A stretch of 59,483 nt of DNA from Candidatus Gastranaerophilales bacterium (GTDB lineage Bacteria > Cyanobacteriota > Vampirovibrionia > Gastranaerophilales > Gastranaerophilaceae). This document shows positions 28,701 through 36,635 of the stretch, one piece after another. Position numbers and translations under genes: made by a program. A model generated the notes under the pieces. The model was not told the DNA's origin. It did not search any database and saw only the letters and a program-made list of their open reading frames with translations. The DNA lies in contig CALVEI010000003.1 in the NCBI GenBank assembly GCA_944326515.1, positions 1 through 59,483 of the forward strand, given 5' to 3'. Each line of letters opens with the position of its first letter. Position 1 is the first letter of the stretch.

Positions 28701-28892
28701 GATGGTAGAATGTTTGTAAAAGAGCTAAAAAATCATAGAAAATTAAAAGACATACCGATAATTTTAATAACATCATACGACACAGAACATCTGACAAAAG
28801 ACATGCCTGATGTTAATGCTTTCATAAAAAAATCTAACTTTAATCAAGACTACTTGCTGGACATAATAGAAAAATTACTAAAAAATGAATGA
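25776..28892 (+). CDS. CheA-type hybrid histidine kinase with C-terminal receiver
   Basis: 1038 residues. Order: Hpt domain (1-110, phospho-site H51 in RDAHSLKGAARMIG), long charged coiled-coil linker (about 150-420), dimerisation helices, HATPase domain (NSIDHGIETP, DDGRGID, GRGVGLDIV), CheW-like domain, and a receiver from about 921 (ILIVDDS, acceptor D969 in LILSDMEMPEMDG, K in FIKKS). No separate CheY, CheR or CheB gene is nearby, so output probably goes through the attached receiver, as in cyanobacterial Pil/Hmp-type CheA proteins. Overlaps the HD gene by 8 nt. Confidence 0.93.
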   Translation: MDFSPEEFDEILNIFRGETEEIVQKLNNNLLQLESNPNNEELLVYLFRDAHSLKGAARMIGFNNIQRLAHKAEDVLGLAKEKKIKINREISDALYNAIDLMSELIQESVKIKKEYYTDDIQKQIDNIDAILKKNAEKQIIKEPVVPIKEVLEETTQKNDISEEHQKSINKVNALLSESYLLLTNMAGEEGSSYIETFDDLIKQLKESFEETEYSGIKKELNEIEQKIDFVMQSSNIVNEDEVSELNQKLTKILNNLNNIYESQNISKLDIKKLISNKINTEKEQNEEKNEITENTNTLPKELSTQINTIKEGLTHLENNLSQIPEIQEAITKILQTNISSEIADLIKKLNEILEIIKNSKRLPEKEIVAVLKQCFASVEKMASEEKDQQEDISLVLQRLDIIKQMLDLNSSVNPLTNLSATIDESALPVKKAQDFFNSYETTSIRTLRVDSKKLDRLVNQMGELIIGRIKHKKNISELEKILTDLNEWRNFNHKSQSFIKYYDRKYLNKDDQIDYSTLSVFSKQIYSIFQENSAKILKLTNRILSLQKSVDEEDTKLNVIITQLESMVKNIRVLPLATIFHMFPRMIRDISKDTGKDIELLISGSETSADKKVIEEIKAPLMHIIRNSIDHGIETPQERIAAGKPPKGKIYLIAKSLQNKIIIEIHDDGRGIDLKKIVNRALEKNLISAREAEYLSAEQIMNIIFWPGFSTEKVVTEISGRGVGLDIVQTKISQLNGTVKVFSVPNQGTKITIELPITMSTLKAFIIQSSKQLFAMPMTSIKNVMWIDEKDIYVRNNSKSIVIEGKTVNLFTLNDLMKLPPDIEYQNSDKKTVILIDVENSLMGIIVDKILGDQNILQKKLEPPIMKLKNISGITTLANGDVCLILNIPELYKSTYVPVEKPLIAAPKYQMQTKTNKDYKILIVDDSMTTRELLKNILVHWGYSFEMVKNPREAFESLYKDDFDLILSDMEMPEMDGRMFVKELKNHRKLKDIPIILITSYDTEHLTKDMPDVNAFIKKSNFNQDYLLDIIEKLLKNE

Positions 28893-29472
28893 ACTAATGA
28901 CAAAACCCAATTTATTTGAAAAATATTGCAAAAATAAAGAACACGCAAAAGAAGTTGAAAAATACTCACTAATGATTTTATCTGCGTTAAAAGGCGGAGT
29001 TGAAGATTTTAAAAATCTGCCTGAAAAAGCAGCAGAATACCTGTCACAAGCTTCCTTGTTACACGACATAGGTTACTGCATAGAAAAGAAATCTCACCAC
29101 AAACATACAATGACAATAATAAAAAACGAAGGTATCGAAAACTTTACCAACGAGGAAGTTGAAATTATAGCAAATGTTGCAAGATACCATAGAGGTTCTT
29201 TCCCTGACACAAATAAACACGAAGCTTTTGCTCAATTAACACAAGAAAACCAAACCCTTGTTACCAAACTCGGTGCAATACTAAGACTAGCTGACGGACT
29301 TGATAAACCTCATAAAAATCTGCTATTAAGAATGGAAGCCAATGAAACAGAGGAAGCTGTTGATATCAAAATAAAAACAATAGGCTTTAAACCAAATCTC
29401 AAAATGGCAGAAGAAAAAAAAGATTTGCTTGAGTTTGTTTTACAAAAAAAAATAAACTTCCTTTTTATGTAG
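28885..29472 (+). CDS. Stand-alone HD domain protein resembling the Ppx/GppA C-terminal domain
   Basis: 195 residues. LLHDIGYCIEKKSHHKHTM gives the HD pair and extra His ligands; VEIIANVARYHRGSFP and LRLADGLDKP follow. This order matches the C-terminal HD region of exopolyphosphatase/guanosine pentaphosphate phosphatase (Ppx/GppA). The N-terminal ASKHA catalytic domain is absent. It starts inside the end of cheA, so it is co-translated and may be an effector of the chemosensory system. A nucleotide or (p)ppGpp substrate is only inferred. Confidence 0.8.
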   Translation: MNELMTKPNLFEKYCKNKEHAKEVEKYSLMILSALKGGVEDFKNLPEKAAEYLSQASLLHDIGYCIEKKSHHKHTMTIIKNEGIENFTNEEVEIIANVARYHRGSFPDTNKHEAFAQLTQENQTLVTKLGAILRLADGLDKPHKNLLLRMEANETEEAVDIKIKTIGFKPNLKMAEEKKDLLEFVLQKKINFLFM

Positions 29473-29530
29473 GTATAATTGATATTTTACCAAAAATGTG
29501 CTATTGAATAAGTAGAAACGGAGGTTTTAT

Positions 29531-30268
29531 ATGTTCAGAAGTACAAATCCTGTATTATCAAGAATGGATGGAGATAATATAGAAACACTAAGCAGCGCAC
29601 CAATGACTGTTAACGGAACTATTGGTAAAACTTTTGCATTAATTGCAATTGCACTGGTTTCTGCAGCAGCCGTGGTTTATGAGGCATTAATGGGCTACGC
29701 TGATAAAGTAATGACTATTATGTTTATTGCATTAATAGTCGGTTTAATTAGCGGTTTTGCTGCCATATTTTTGCATAAATTCACAAAATTTATCGCCCCT
29801 ATATATGCATTTGCAGAAGGTGCATTACTTGGCGGATTATCAATTATGCTTGAAGCACAATTCCCTGGTATTGCGCTACAAGCAATCTCAGGAACATTCA
29901 TTGCATTTATGACAATGTTATTCCTTTACAGAGTAGGTGCAATTAAAGCAACTGAAAAATTCAGAGCAACACTCACTACTGCTATTTTTGCAATTATGAT
30001 TTTGTATTTGATAGATATAATAGGCAGCTTTTTCCATTTTTCAATTCCTTTTATATCAGGTTCTTCACCTATGGCTATGGTATTTAGTGGATTAGTAGTA
30101 TTGGTAGCATCATTAAGCTTAATATTGGATTTTGATTTTATAGAAAAAGGTGCAGCAAACCTTCTACCTAAAGATTACGAGTGGTACGGCGCATTCGGCC
30201 TTACGGTAACTCTTGTATGGCTTTATGTAGAAATTCTAAGACTTATTGCACTTTTGAGAAGAGAATAA
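29531..30268 (+). CDS. Bax inhibitor-1/YccA family membrane protein
   Basis: 245 residues with seven predicted TM segments after a polar 30-residue N-terminus. It has the bacterial BaxI-1-like pattern: SNP.L.R at the start (here STNPVLSR) and DFDFIEKGA..LPKDYEWYGAFGL near the end, with acidic residues in TM7. The family includes proton/calcium leak channels (known); the role in this organism is unknown. SD GGAGG is strong. It ends 1 nt before the convergent queE stop. Confidence 0.9.
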   Translation: MFRSTNPVLSRMDGDNIETLSSAPMTVNGTIGKTFALIAIALVSAAAVVYEALMGYADKVMTIMFIALIVGLISGFAAIFLHKFTKFIAPIYAFAEGALLGGLSIMLEAQFPGIALQAISGTFIAFMTMLFLYRVGAIKATEKFRATLTTAIFAIMILYLIDIIGSFFHFSIPFISGSSPMAMVFSGLVVLVASLSLILDFDFIEKGAANLLPKDYEWYGAFGLTVTLVWLYVEILRLIALLRRE

Positions 30269-30952
30269 TTATCTTATATCAAAAAACTTATGTACCTGAC
30301 CAATAAGTCTGGTTTTATGATATTTTTCAGAAAAACAGTTAAAGGTTTCCATGATTTTATCGTGAGAAACCTTTATTGTATTTCCATCCATTTTTGGCTG
30401 TAAAATAACAGCAATATCGTACTTTTGAGCCAATTTAATACATTCGTTTATTTCAAAATCTTTTATTGTTTCATCAAAAACAAGCTTTGCAAAAGTTTCG
30501 ACCCCAGCTTTAGAAGCCTGCTCTAAAAAAACATCGTGTTTATTGTACAAATCACCAATTTTGGCACAAGAATCTAACTTAAAATCCATAGAAATTATAT
30601 CAACATATTGAATAACATCAGCAAGTGCTTTTGATAAAGTTCCGTTTGTTTCAAGATAAACTTTTACGCCAAGTTTTTTTAACTCAGGCAAAAACTCTTT
30701 TAAAAACTCATATTGAATCAAAGGCTCACCACCTGTTAAACTTACAGAATGAATAGCTTCAAGATTATATTTTTTCACCTCGTTTAAAAGAGTTTCTACA
30801 CTATACAAATCACCATTGTTAAATTCCGTATCGCAATAATCACACAAAAGATTGCAGCCGCAAAATCTTATAAATAGTTGTCTGTAGCCAATATACGGCC
30901 CCTCTCCCTGTATAGAATCAAATATCTCTGCAATTTTAGCATTATTTGTCAT
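30269..30952 (-). CDS. queE: 7-carboxy-7-deazaguanine synthase QueE (radical SAM)
   Basis: 227 residues. FDSIQGEGPYIGYRQLFIR at the N-terminus and the CX3CX2C cluster in CNLLCDYCDTEF are diagnostic. It converts 6-carboxytetrahydropterin to CDG in the queuosine/preQ0 pathway. The next block, SLTGGEPLIQ, is the SAM-binding GGEP. Overlaps the end of the dnaJ-like gene by 11 nt. No other que gene is in the window. Confidence 0.93.
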   Translation of the reverse strand: MTNNAKIAEIFDSIQGEGPYIGYRQLFIRFCGCNLLCDYCDTEFNNGDLYSVETLLNEVKKYNLEAIHSVSLTGGEPLIQYEFLKEFLPELKKLGVKVYLETNGTLSKALADVIQYVDIISMDFKLDSCAKIGDLYNKHDVFLEQASKAGVETFAKLVFDETIKDFEINECIKLAQKYDIAVILQPKMDGNTIKVSHDKIMETFNCFSEKYHKTRLIGQVHKFFDIR

Positions 30953-32051
30953 TTAATAAATTCTCCCTAACATTGTGTTTTGAAAGCATTTTTAATTGTT
31001 CATACAACTCAGTTTCTTTTGCAGTCAAATCTTTTGGCACAACAATTTTTACGGTAACTATCTGATCACCTTTTTTATCTGACTTGCCTTTGGAATCAGC
31101 AATACCTTGTTGTGACAAACGGAATTTCTGTCCTGTAGAAGTATACGGAGGTATTTTCATAGAAACACTACCTGATAAAGTTGGAACTTCAATATTTGCA
31201 CCCAATACCGCCTCAAAAGGAGTTATAGGTATTTCGCACAATACATTATTGCCCTCATATTTAAAAAAGCTTGATTCTTCAATATCAACAAACAGGTATA
31301 AATCTCCGTTTTTACCGCCGTTATAACCTTTATTGCCCTCGTCTGCAATTCTGATTTTTGCACCTTTTTTAATGCCTGCAGGGATTTTAACGTTAAGTTT
31401 TTTATGGATTGAAACCTCTCCTGTTCCCTTGCACAAAGGACATTTTGCACCGTTAATAAATCTTCTGCCTTCGCATTTTGGACATTTTTCACTATGCAAA
31501 ACGTTTACGGTTCTGTTAGTTCCTGATATAGCTTCTGAAAGTTTTATTGTAACGTTTAAATTTATATCTCTGCCGTTTTCTGGTTTTAATTTTTTCTTTT
31601 GAGTATCTGACTTTTTATTTTTAGGTTTGGAATCGTAAGTAAATAATCCGTCCAAGATATTTTCAAACACTTGAGAAAACGAACTTTTATCGTGGTAATC
31701 TTGTTTTTTTTCGTCTTTTTTTTCAGAATTTGACGTATAAGTTTTAGTACTCTCTTTTGAGGAATTAGCCTCCGTATAGGCTTTTTTAGCCTGATTTTCA
31801 GTATATTTACTTTCTTTTCTGAAATTAAAGCCCTTCAATATGTCATACTGACTTCTTCTTTGAGTATCAGTCAAAACTTCATAGGCTTCTGTGATTTCTT
31901 TAAATCTTACAATGCTTTCTTGTGAGTTGTCATTCACATCAGGGTGCCATATACGGGCTTGTTTTCGATATGCAGATTTAATAGTTGCCTCATTTGCATC
32001 AGGCTCAACTCCCAAGATGGCATATAAATCTTTTTGATAATACTGGTTCAC
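30942..32051 (-). CDS. DnaJ-like J-domain co-chaperone with a reduced zinc finger
   Basis: 369 residues from the GTG at 32051 (CGGA upstream; frame open to a TTG at 32081). J domain: YAILGVEPDANEATIKSAYR, HPD and YEVLTD. A charged low-complexity linker replaces the G/F region. Only two CxxCxGx motifs (CPKCEGR, CPLCKGTG) are present instead of four, i.e. one zinc site. The C-terminal peptide-binding domains (NLNVTIKLSEAISGTNRTV, VKIPAGIKKGAKIR) are intact. Acts with Hsp70. Upstream of queE in one operon. Confidence 0.88.
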   Translation of the reverse strand: MNQYYQKDLYAILGVEPDANEATIKSAYRKQARIWHPDVNDNSQESIVRFKEITEAYEVLTDTQRRSQYDILKGFNFRKESKYTENQAKKAYTEANSSKESTKTYTSNSEKKDEKKQDYHDKSSFSQVFENILDGLFTYDSKPKNKKSDTQKKKLKPENGRDINLNVTIKLSEAISGTNRTVNVLHSEKCPKCEGRRFINGAKCPLCKGTGEVSIHKKLNVKIPAGIKKGAKIRIADEGNKGYNGGKNGDLYLFVDIEESSFFKYEGNNVLCEIPITPFEAVLGANIEVPTLSGSVSMKIPPYTSTGQKFRLSQQGIADSKGKSDKKGDQIVTVKIVVPKDLTAKETELYEQLKMLSKHNVRENLLNDK

Positions 32052-32101
32052 TTGATTTTCCGATTTAATTAATACACACAAATATTATTAATAATATTTT
32101 A

Positions 32102-33262
32102 TCAAAAGTCAGATTTTACAGCTTTATTTATTAAATCAGGAATTTCCTCAATTTCTCCATAGCTGATATCTGCTCTTAATGAAATTCTAACTCTTGCAGT
32201 ATTTTGTGCAACAGTCGGATGTCTGATAGGGAGCAGGTAATATCCGTTGTTGATCAACTCTTTAGATGCCTCAACCGCAATCTTATTTTCACCAAGTATT
32301 ACAGGTACTATATGACTGCTACCCATAGTTTTTAGCCCTAAAGAAAGCAGTTTTTCTCTTAATTTTTCGGCTGTTTTTAACAATTCTTGTCGTTCTACTC
32401 TTAAATTTGGAATAACTTCTGTTATTACATAATAAGAAAAAGCAATATTTATTTCAGGAATTGCTGTAGAAAAAATCAAAGGTCTGCACTTGTTTATCAA
32501 GTAATTAATCAACACATCTTGCCCCGTACAAAAAGCCCCCATAGAACCAATTGCTTTACCAAACGTTGCAATCAAAATATCAATTTCATCAATACAACCT
32601 TGAACCCCTGCAAGACCAAGGCCTCTATTGCCGTAAACGCCAAAAGCGTGCGCTTCATCAACAACAAGTATTGCGTTATATTTCTTTTTAATTTCAACTA
32701 ATTTATTTAAATCAGCAATATCTCCATCCATACTGAACAAAGATTCCGTAACTATTATTGCCGTATCGTATTCATTTCTGTTTTTTTGAAGCAATTCTTC
32801 CAAATGTTCATAATCCAAATGTTTGTATCTAAACATTTTTGCCTCAGACAACTTTATACCGTCTAAAATACTTGCGTGATTCAATTTATCACAAAATACA
32901 GCATCTTTTTTAGACAACAAAGCCGACATAATACCTGTATTTGCGTGATATCCACTATTAAAAATCAAAGCTTTATCTTTTCTGTACAACGCAGCTAAAA
33001 GACACTCAAGCTTTGCATAGACATAAGAGCTGCCAGTCAAAAGTCTTGATGATGCAGAACCCATAGAAAAATCTGCTATTTTTAAAAAGTTTTTTAAAAT
33101 TTTTCTATCTTCTGCAATACCCAAATAATCATTAGAAGATAAATTTAAACACTTTTTATTGTCCTCAAAAATATATTTACCTGTTTTTTTCAAAGAAATC
33201 AGTTTTCTATTGCAAAAATTATCTTTAAGTTCTTGTAACTCTTTGTTGTATCTTTCAAACAT
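32102..33262 (-). CDS. bioF: 8-amino-7-oxononanoate synthase (BioF-type PLP enzyme)
   Basis: 386 residues of the alpha-oxoamine synthase family. NLSSNDYLGIAED, SGYHANTGIMSALL, DEAHAFGVYGNRGLG, and the PLP lysine in ATFGKAIGSMGA. BioF joins pimeloyl-thioester and alanine in biotin synthesis; the close relative Kbl is the main alternative, but the N-terminal NSSNDYLG-type motif and a bioY gene in the same region favour BioF. Followed by the dnaJ-like gene at 50 nt. Confidence 0.82.
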   Translation of the reverse strand: MFERYNKELQELKDNFCNRKLISLKKTGKYIFEDNKKCLNLSSNDYLGIAEDRKILKNFLKIADFSMGSASSRLLTGSSYVYAKLECLLAALYRKDKALIFNSGYHANTGIMSALLSKKDAVFCDKLNHASILDGIKLSEAKMFRYKHLDYEHLEELLQKNRNEYDTAIIVTESLFSMDGDIADLNKLVEIKKKYNAILVVDEAHAFGVYGNRGLGLAGVQGCIDEIDILIATFGKAIGSMGAFCTGQDVLINYLINKCRPLIFSTAIPEINIAFSYYVITEVIPNLRVERQELLKTAEKLREKLLSLGLKTMGSSHIVPVILGENKIAVEASKELINNGYYLLPIRHPTVAQNTARVRISLRADISYGEIEEIPDLINKAVKSDF

Positions 33263-33271
33263 TATTTCACC

Positions 33272-33658
33272 CTATATAAATGACAAAGCTAAAAGTAAAC
33301 TAACAATTAATGTTAAAATTTGAATATTTGTATAAAAATGAACTTTTTCATAAGACGCAAAATGCCCAATAATAAATGGTAAAAATAAAAAGATAGGAAA
33401 TATTGTGGAATAAACAGCATTACCTGCAAAAAGATTAATTATCGAAAACCAAATAATAGATATAAAATATAACGTAAACAAAACACATATTACAACAGAA
33501 AAATAGGCATAAAACTTAACCGCATTTTCATTTTTGTAAAGAACAAGCTTACCAATAATAAACCCTAGTATCAATAATATGTTAAATACTATAATAAACT
33601 TTAACGACAAAGGAAGAAGCAATATATTTTTAATAACTTGCGAAACATCAATTTGCAT
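33272..33658 (-). CDS. Small hypothetical membrane protein
   Basis: 128 residues from the ATG at 33658 (SD GAGG, 9 nt; a GTG at 33682 is also open). Four hydrophobic segments cover most of the protein, with short polar loops. No family recognised. It overlaps the end of the hydrolase gene by 11 nt and ends 9 nt before bioF, so it is co-transcribed with both. Confidence 0.72.
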   Translation of the reverse strand: MQIDVSQVIKNILLLPLSLKFIIVFNILLILGFIIGKLVLYKNENAVKFYAYFSVVICVLFTLYFISIIWFSIINLFAGNAVYSTIFPIFLFLPFIIGHFASYEKVHFYTNIQILTLIVSLLLALSFI

Positions 33659-34508
33659 TGAGACTATCCTCGTTTCTAACACATATATTTTTTTGACTTA
33701 TTTGAGCATATGAAGAAAGACTGTTTAAAAAATCTATAGAAGTATTGAAAACAAAGTCTCTTTCGTTATCCATTACAACAAGATGGTAACTATTTTCAAG
33801 TTCTATATACTTTTTTAGGTCAGAACTAATATTTTCATAAACAAAAATAGAACCTTTTGTGCTTGTTAAATCGTCCTCTTTTGCGTGCATTAACAAAACA
33901 GGAGATACAACTTTGTGCATATTTTTTTGAGCAAATCTTGATAATTTTAAAAGCTCATATATGCAAGACATAGGATAATTATCCAACGCTTCTGTATTTC
34001 TTTTTTGCAATGCAGCAATTTTTTTTCTTAATACTTCATTTTTCAATCCATATGGTTCTCTTTCAGGAAAAGAATAATAATACCTCAAAATTGTATACAA
34101 ACCCAAAGGCATAAAAAAATTGTACCAAGGAATTGTCCATCCATCTAAAAACAATGTAGTTGAAAGAGAAATAATACCCTTCACCTCTTTGAATTCACTT
34201 GCTATTGTTAGCGCCAAAACTGCCCCCATACACAAACCGCCAAGGAACACTTCATCGTATTTTTGAGTCAATTCTTTGTAATGCATTGTAGAATCAGAGT
34301 ACCAATCCTCCCAACGCACTGTTTTTATGTTTATAGGGCTTGTTCCATGTCCCGGAAGACAATAGCAAAAAACATCGAAATCTGCATCATATAAAGCACG
34401 CCCCATTTTTTTCATCTCAAAAGGACTGCCTGTCATTCCGTGAAATAATAGGACAGCTCTTTTACATTTGTTTTCATGGATAAACTCAAAATCTAAACTC
34501 TGACCCAC
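33648..34508 (-). CDS. Alpha/beta hydrolase with cysteine at the nucleophile position
   Basis: 286 residues resembling carboxylesterase/monoacylglycerol lipases: oxyanion region LLFHGMTGSPFEM, then nucleophile elbow GGLCMGAVLAL, acid D212/D213 in HAKEDDLTS, and H242 in NSYHLVV. The elbow has Cys93 (TGT codon) instead of the usual Ser, as in dienelactone hydrolases. No signal peptide. GTG start with AAAGG 9 nt upstream. Next to bioF, so a BioH-like role in pimeloyl ester cleavage is possible but unproven. Confidence 0.8.
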   Translation of the reverse strand: MGQSLDFEFIHENKCKRAVLLFHGMTGSPFEMKKMGRALYDADFDVFCYCLPGHGTSPINIKTVRWEDWYSDSTMHYKELTQKYDEVFLGGLCMGAVLALTIASEFKEVKGIISLSTTLFLDGWTIPWYNFFMPLGLYTILRYYYSFPEREPYGLKNEVLRKKIAALQKRNTEALDNYPMSCIYELLKLSRFAQKNMHKVVSPVLLMHAKEDDLTSTKGSIFVYENISSDLKKYIELENSYHLVVMDNERDFVFNTSIDFLNSLSSYAQISQKNICVRNEDSLNAN

Positions 34509-34531
34509 AGATACATACCTTTTTTAATATT

Positions 34532-35929
34532 TTAAGCTTTTTCCATATATCGTTCAAACAACTGCTCCATAAGCTCAAGAGCCATATCAATTTCTTCATC
34601 TGATATGTACAACTGAGGAACAATTGTAATAATGTTTTTGAAATATCCGCCATTATTGAGAATAAGACCGCATTTTTTGCCTTTGTAAAACAAATCACCT
34701 TTAAGACCTGCCTCAATAATTTCATCACAAAGTTCTCTAGCAGGAGCATAACCATCGTTTTCTGTAACTTCAACACTTAATGCAAAGCCTAAGCCGTTAA
34801 CAGTACCGATATTTTTGTATTTCTTTTCAAGAACTTTAAGTCCATCCAAGAATTTTTTACCTTTACGAGCAATTTCTTTTTCAAGAGTTTCTCTTTCCTC
34901 TTCAAAAATACTCATTACTTCATAACCAGCACGAGTACCAATAGGGTTAGCAGCATAAGTTGAGTGAGTTCTGCCTGCTGGGAATACTTGAGGATTAATC
35001 AACTCTTCTTTAGCCCACATACCAGCCAATGGATTCATACCATTTGTAATAGATTTAGCAAATGTCATAGCATCAGGTTTTGCGCCAAAATGTTCCATTG
35101 CCCACAACTTACCTGTTCTAAAGCAACCCATTTGAACTTCGTCAACCATAAACAATATATTATGTTCGTCAAGAACTTCTTTAAGCGCTTTAAAATATCC
35201 TTTAGGTGGAACAATATATCCGCCTGTACCTAAAAGAGGCTCAGCAATAAACCCACCAAATTCACAATCTTTTGTTTTGGGATCATAAACACCGTTATAT
35301 TCACTTTCAAAAAGTTTTGCAAACTGTTTTACACAATACATACCGCAAGTTTCACAATTCTTGCCATAGTGACAACGGAAACAATATGGGAATGGCACAA
35401 AGTGTGCCGTATCAGACATATGCCCAAAGTATTCTCTGTATCTGTAGCTTGAAGTTACAGCAGTTGTACCGATTGTTCTACCATGATAACCGCCCATAAA
35501 AGCAAACATTCTGGGTTTCTTTGTATAATTGCGAATTAATTTAAGCATATCTTCATTAACCTGAGCACCACCCACGTTAAATTGAACTCGACCTTTTATA
35601 CCATATCTGTCAAGGTTTGCTTTTGCAATTTTCTTAGCCAACAATGCCTTGTAATCATACAAAAATCTTGATGAAATTTGCGGCATAGTTTGATATTGAT
35701 CAAGAACAGCATCTAAAATTCTTTTATTCTTATAACCTAAATTGCAGCTAGAATACCACATCTGTAAATCTAAATAAGGAGTGTCATTACCATCATACAT
35801 ATATGATCCTTCACAATCTCTAAAGATAGTTTGATCATCGTGATAATGCACCGTGTCACCCCAAGAGCAATATTCTTTATCCATTGCTTTGATTTCGTCA
35901 TCTGACAATTTCAATTTTGTGTCGAGCAT
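34532..35929 (-). CDS. Class III PLP-dependent aminotransferase with cysteine-rich insertion
   Basis: 465 residues. PLP binding: GYHGRTIGTTAVT, then VDEVQMGCFRTGKLWA and the Schiff-base Lys in MTFAKSITNGMN. An insertion, PYCFRCHYGKNCETCGMYC, carries five Cys and matches a motif present in some archaeal/thermophile GabT-ornithine aminotransferase relatives. Probable omega-amino-acid transaminase (GABA, ornithine or lysine); BioA is less likely because its active-site pattern is absent. SD AAGGAG. First of the aminotransferase-hydrolase-bioF run. Confidence 0.85.
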   Translation of the reverse strand: MLDTKLKLSDDEIKAMDKEYCSWGDTVHYHDDQTIFRDCEGSYMYDGNDTPYLDLQMWYSSCNLGYKNKRILDAVLDQYQTMPQISSRFLYDYKALLAKKIAKANLDRYGIKGRVQFNVGGAQVNEDMLKLIRNYTKKPRMFAFMGGYHGRTIGTTAVTSSYRYREYFGHMSDTAHFVPFPYCFRCHYGKNCETCGMYCVKQFAKLFESEYNGVYDPKTKDCEFGGFIAEPLLGTGGYIVPPKGYFKALKEVLDEHNILFMVDEVQMGCFRTGKLWAMEHFGAKPDAMTFAKSITNGMNPLAGMWAKEELINPQVFPAGRTHSTYAANPIGTRAGYEVMSIFEEERETLEKEIARKGKKFLDGLKVLEKKYKNIGTVNGLGFALSVEVTENDGYAPARELCDEIIEAGLKGDLFYKGKKCGLILNNGGYFKNIITIVPQLYISDEEIDMALELMEQLFERYMEKA

Positions 35930-35943
35930 TTTTCTCTCCTTAT

Positions 35944-36591
35944 TTACAACGCTTTTATATAGCTTTTGATTTCATCGAATGTTTTAAACTCTTGAAGGTT
36001 ATCAATTTTAGTATTTTTACCATACTCCAACAACTTACCTTTGGCAAACAAAATATCAACGTTTTTAGATGCACAAAAGTCGGACATTCCATCTCCTGCA
36101 TACAATAAACGTTTTGTAACAATTCTGTTCGATTTTATAACATTACATTTACAAACACCAGAAGCGTTCTGACAAGAGCTACTGAAATATGGAAATTTCG
36201 TGTAAAATTTTCCATTTTCATACTTTAAATTATTTGAAAATATTTTTACATCAAAGATATTATAATTATTCAAAATTCTTTTAATAAAATAATCAAACCC
36301 ATCTGAAACTATATAAAAATCAATGTTTTCTTTTCTCAAATAGGCCAAAAAATCCGGAAAAGTAGAATCTATTTCAATAGAATCTACAAATTCCTTAATA
36401 GTCTTTTCATCCATTGTGGAAATTAATTGCATCTGACGTTCAATACATTCTTTTGAACCGATATCACCTCTTACCCATTTTTCCTCAACATCGAGCCACT
36501 CTTTATCCGCATAAAGACTTAAAAACTTGTTTAAGGTGTCTTCCTTTGTAATAGTACCATCAAAATCACAAAAGAACTGATAATCTTTCAT
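35944..36591 (-). CDS. HAD-IB family phosphatase (MtnX/SerB-like)
   Basis: 215 residues. Motif I CDFDGTITKEDT (nucleophile and acid Asp), motif II in YIVSDGFDYF, motif III Lys in the 150s, motif IV YAGDGMSDFCAS. The helical cap with DVEEKWVRGDIGSKECIERQ is like MtnX-type phosphatases. The substrate (a phospho-sugar, phosphoserine or methylthio-pentenyl phosphate) cannot be fixed. SD GAGGA; lies 14 nt upstream of the aminotransferase gene, suggesting a shared pathway. Confidence 0.85.
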   Translation of the reverse strand: MKDYQFFCDFDGTITKEDTLNKFLSLYADKEWLDVEEKWVRGDIGSKECIERQMQLISTMDEKTIKEFVDSIEIDSTFPDFLAYLRKENIDFYIVSDGFDYFIKRILNNYNIFDVKIFSNNLKYENGKFYTKFPYFSSSCQNASGVCKCNVIKSNRIVTKRLLYAGDGMSDFCASKNVDILFAKGKLLEYGKNTKIDNLQEFKTFDEIKSYIKAL

Positions 36592-36635
36592 AATTAATCC
36601 TCTGAAAGATCATTCTATAACAAACAAAGATATTA

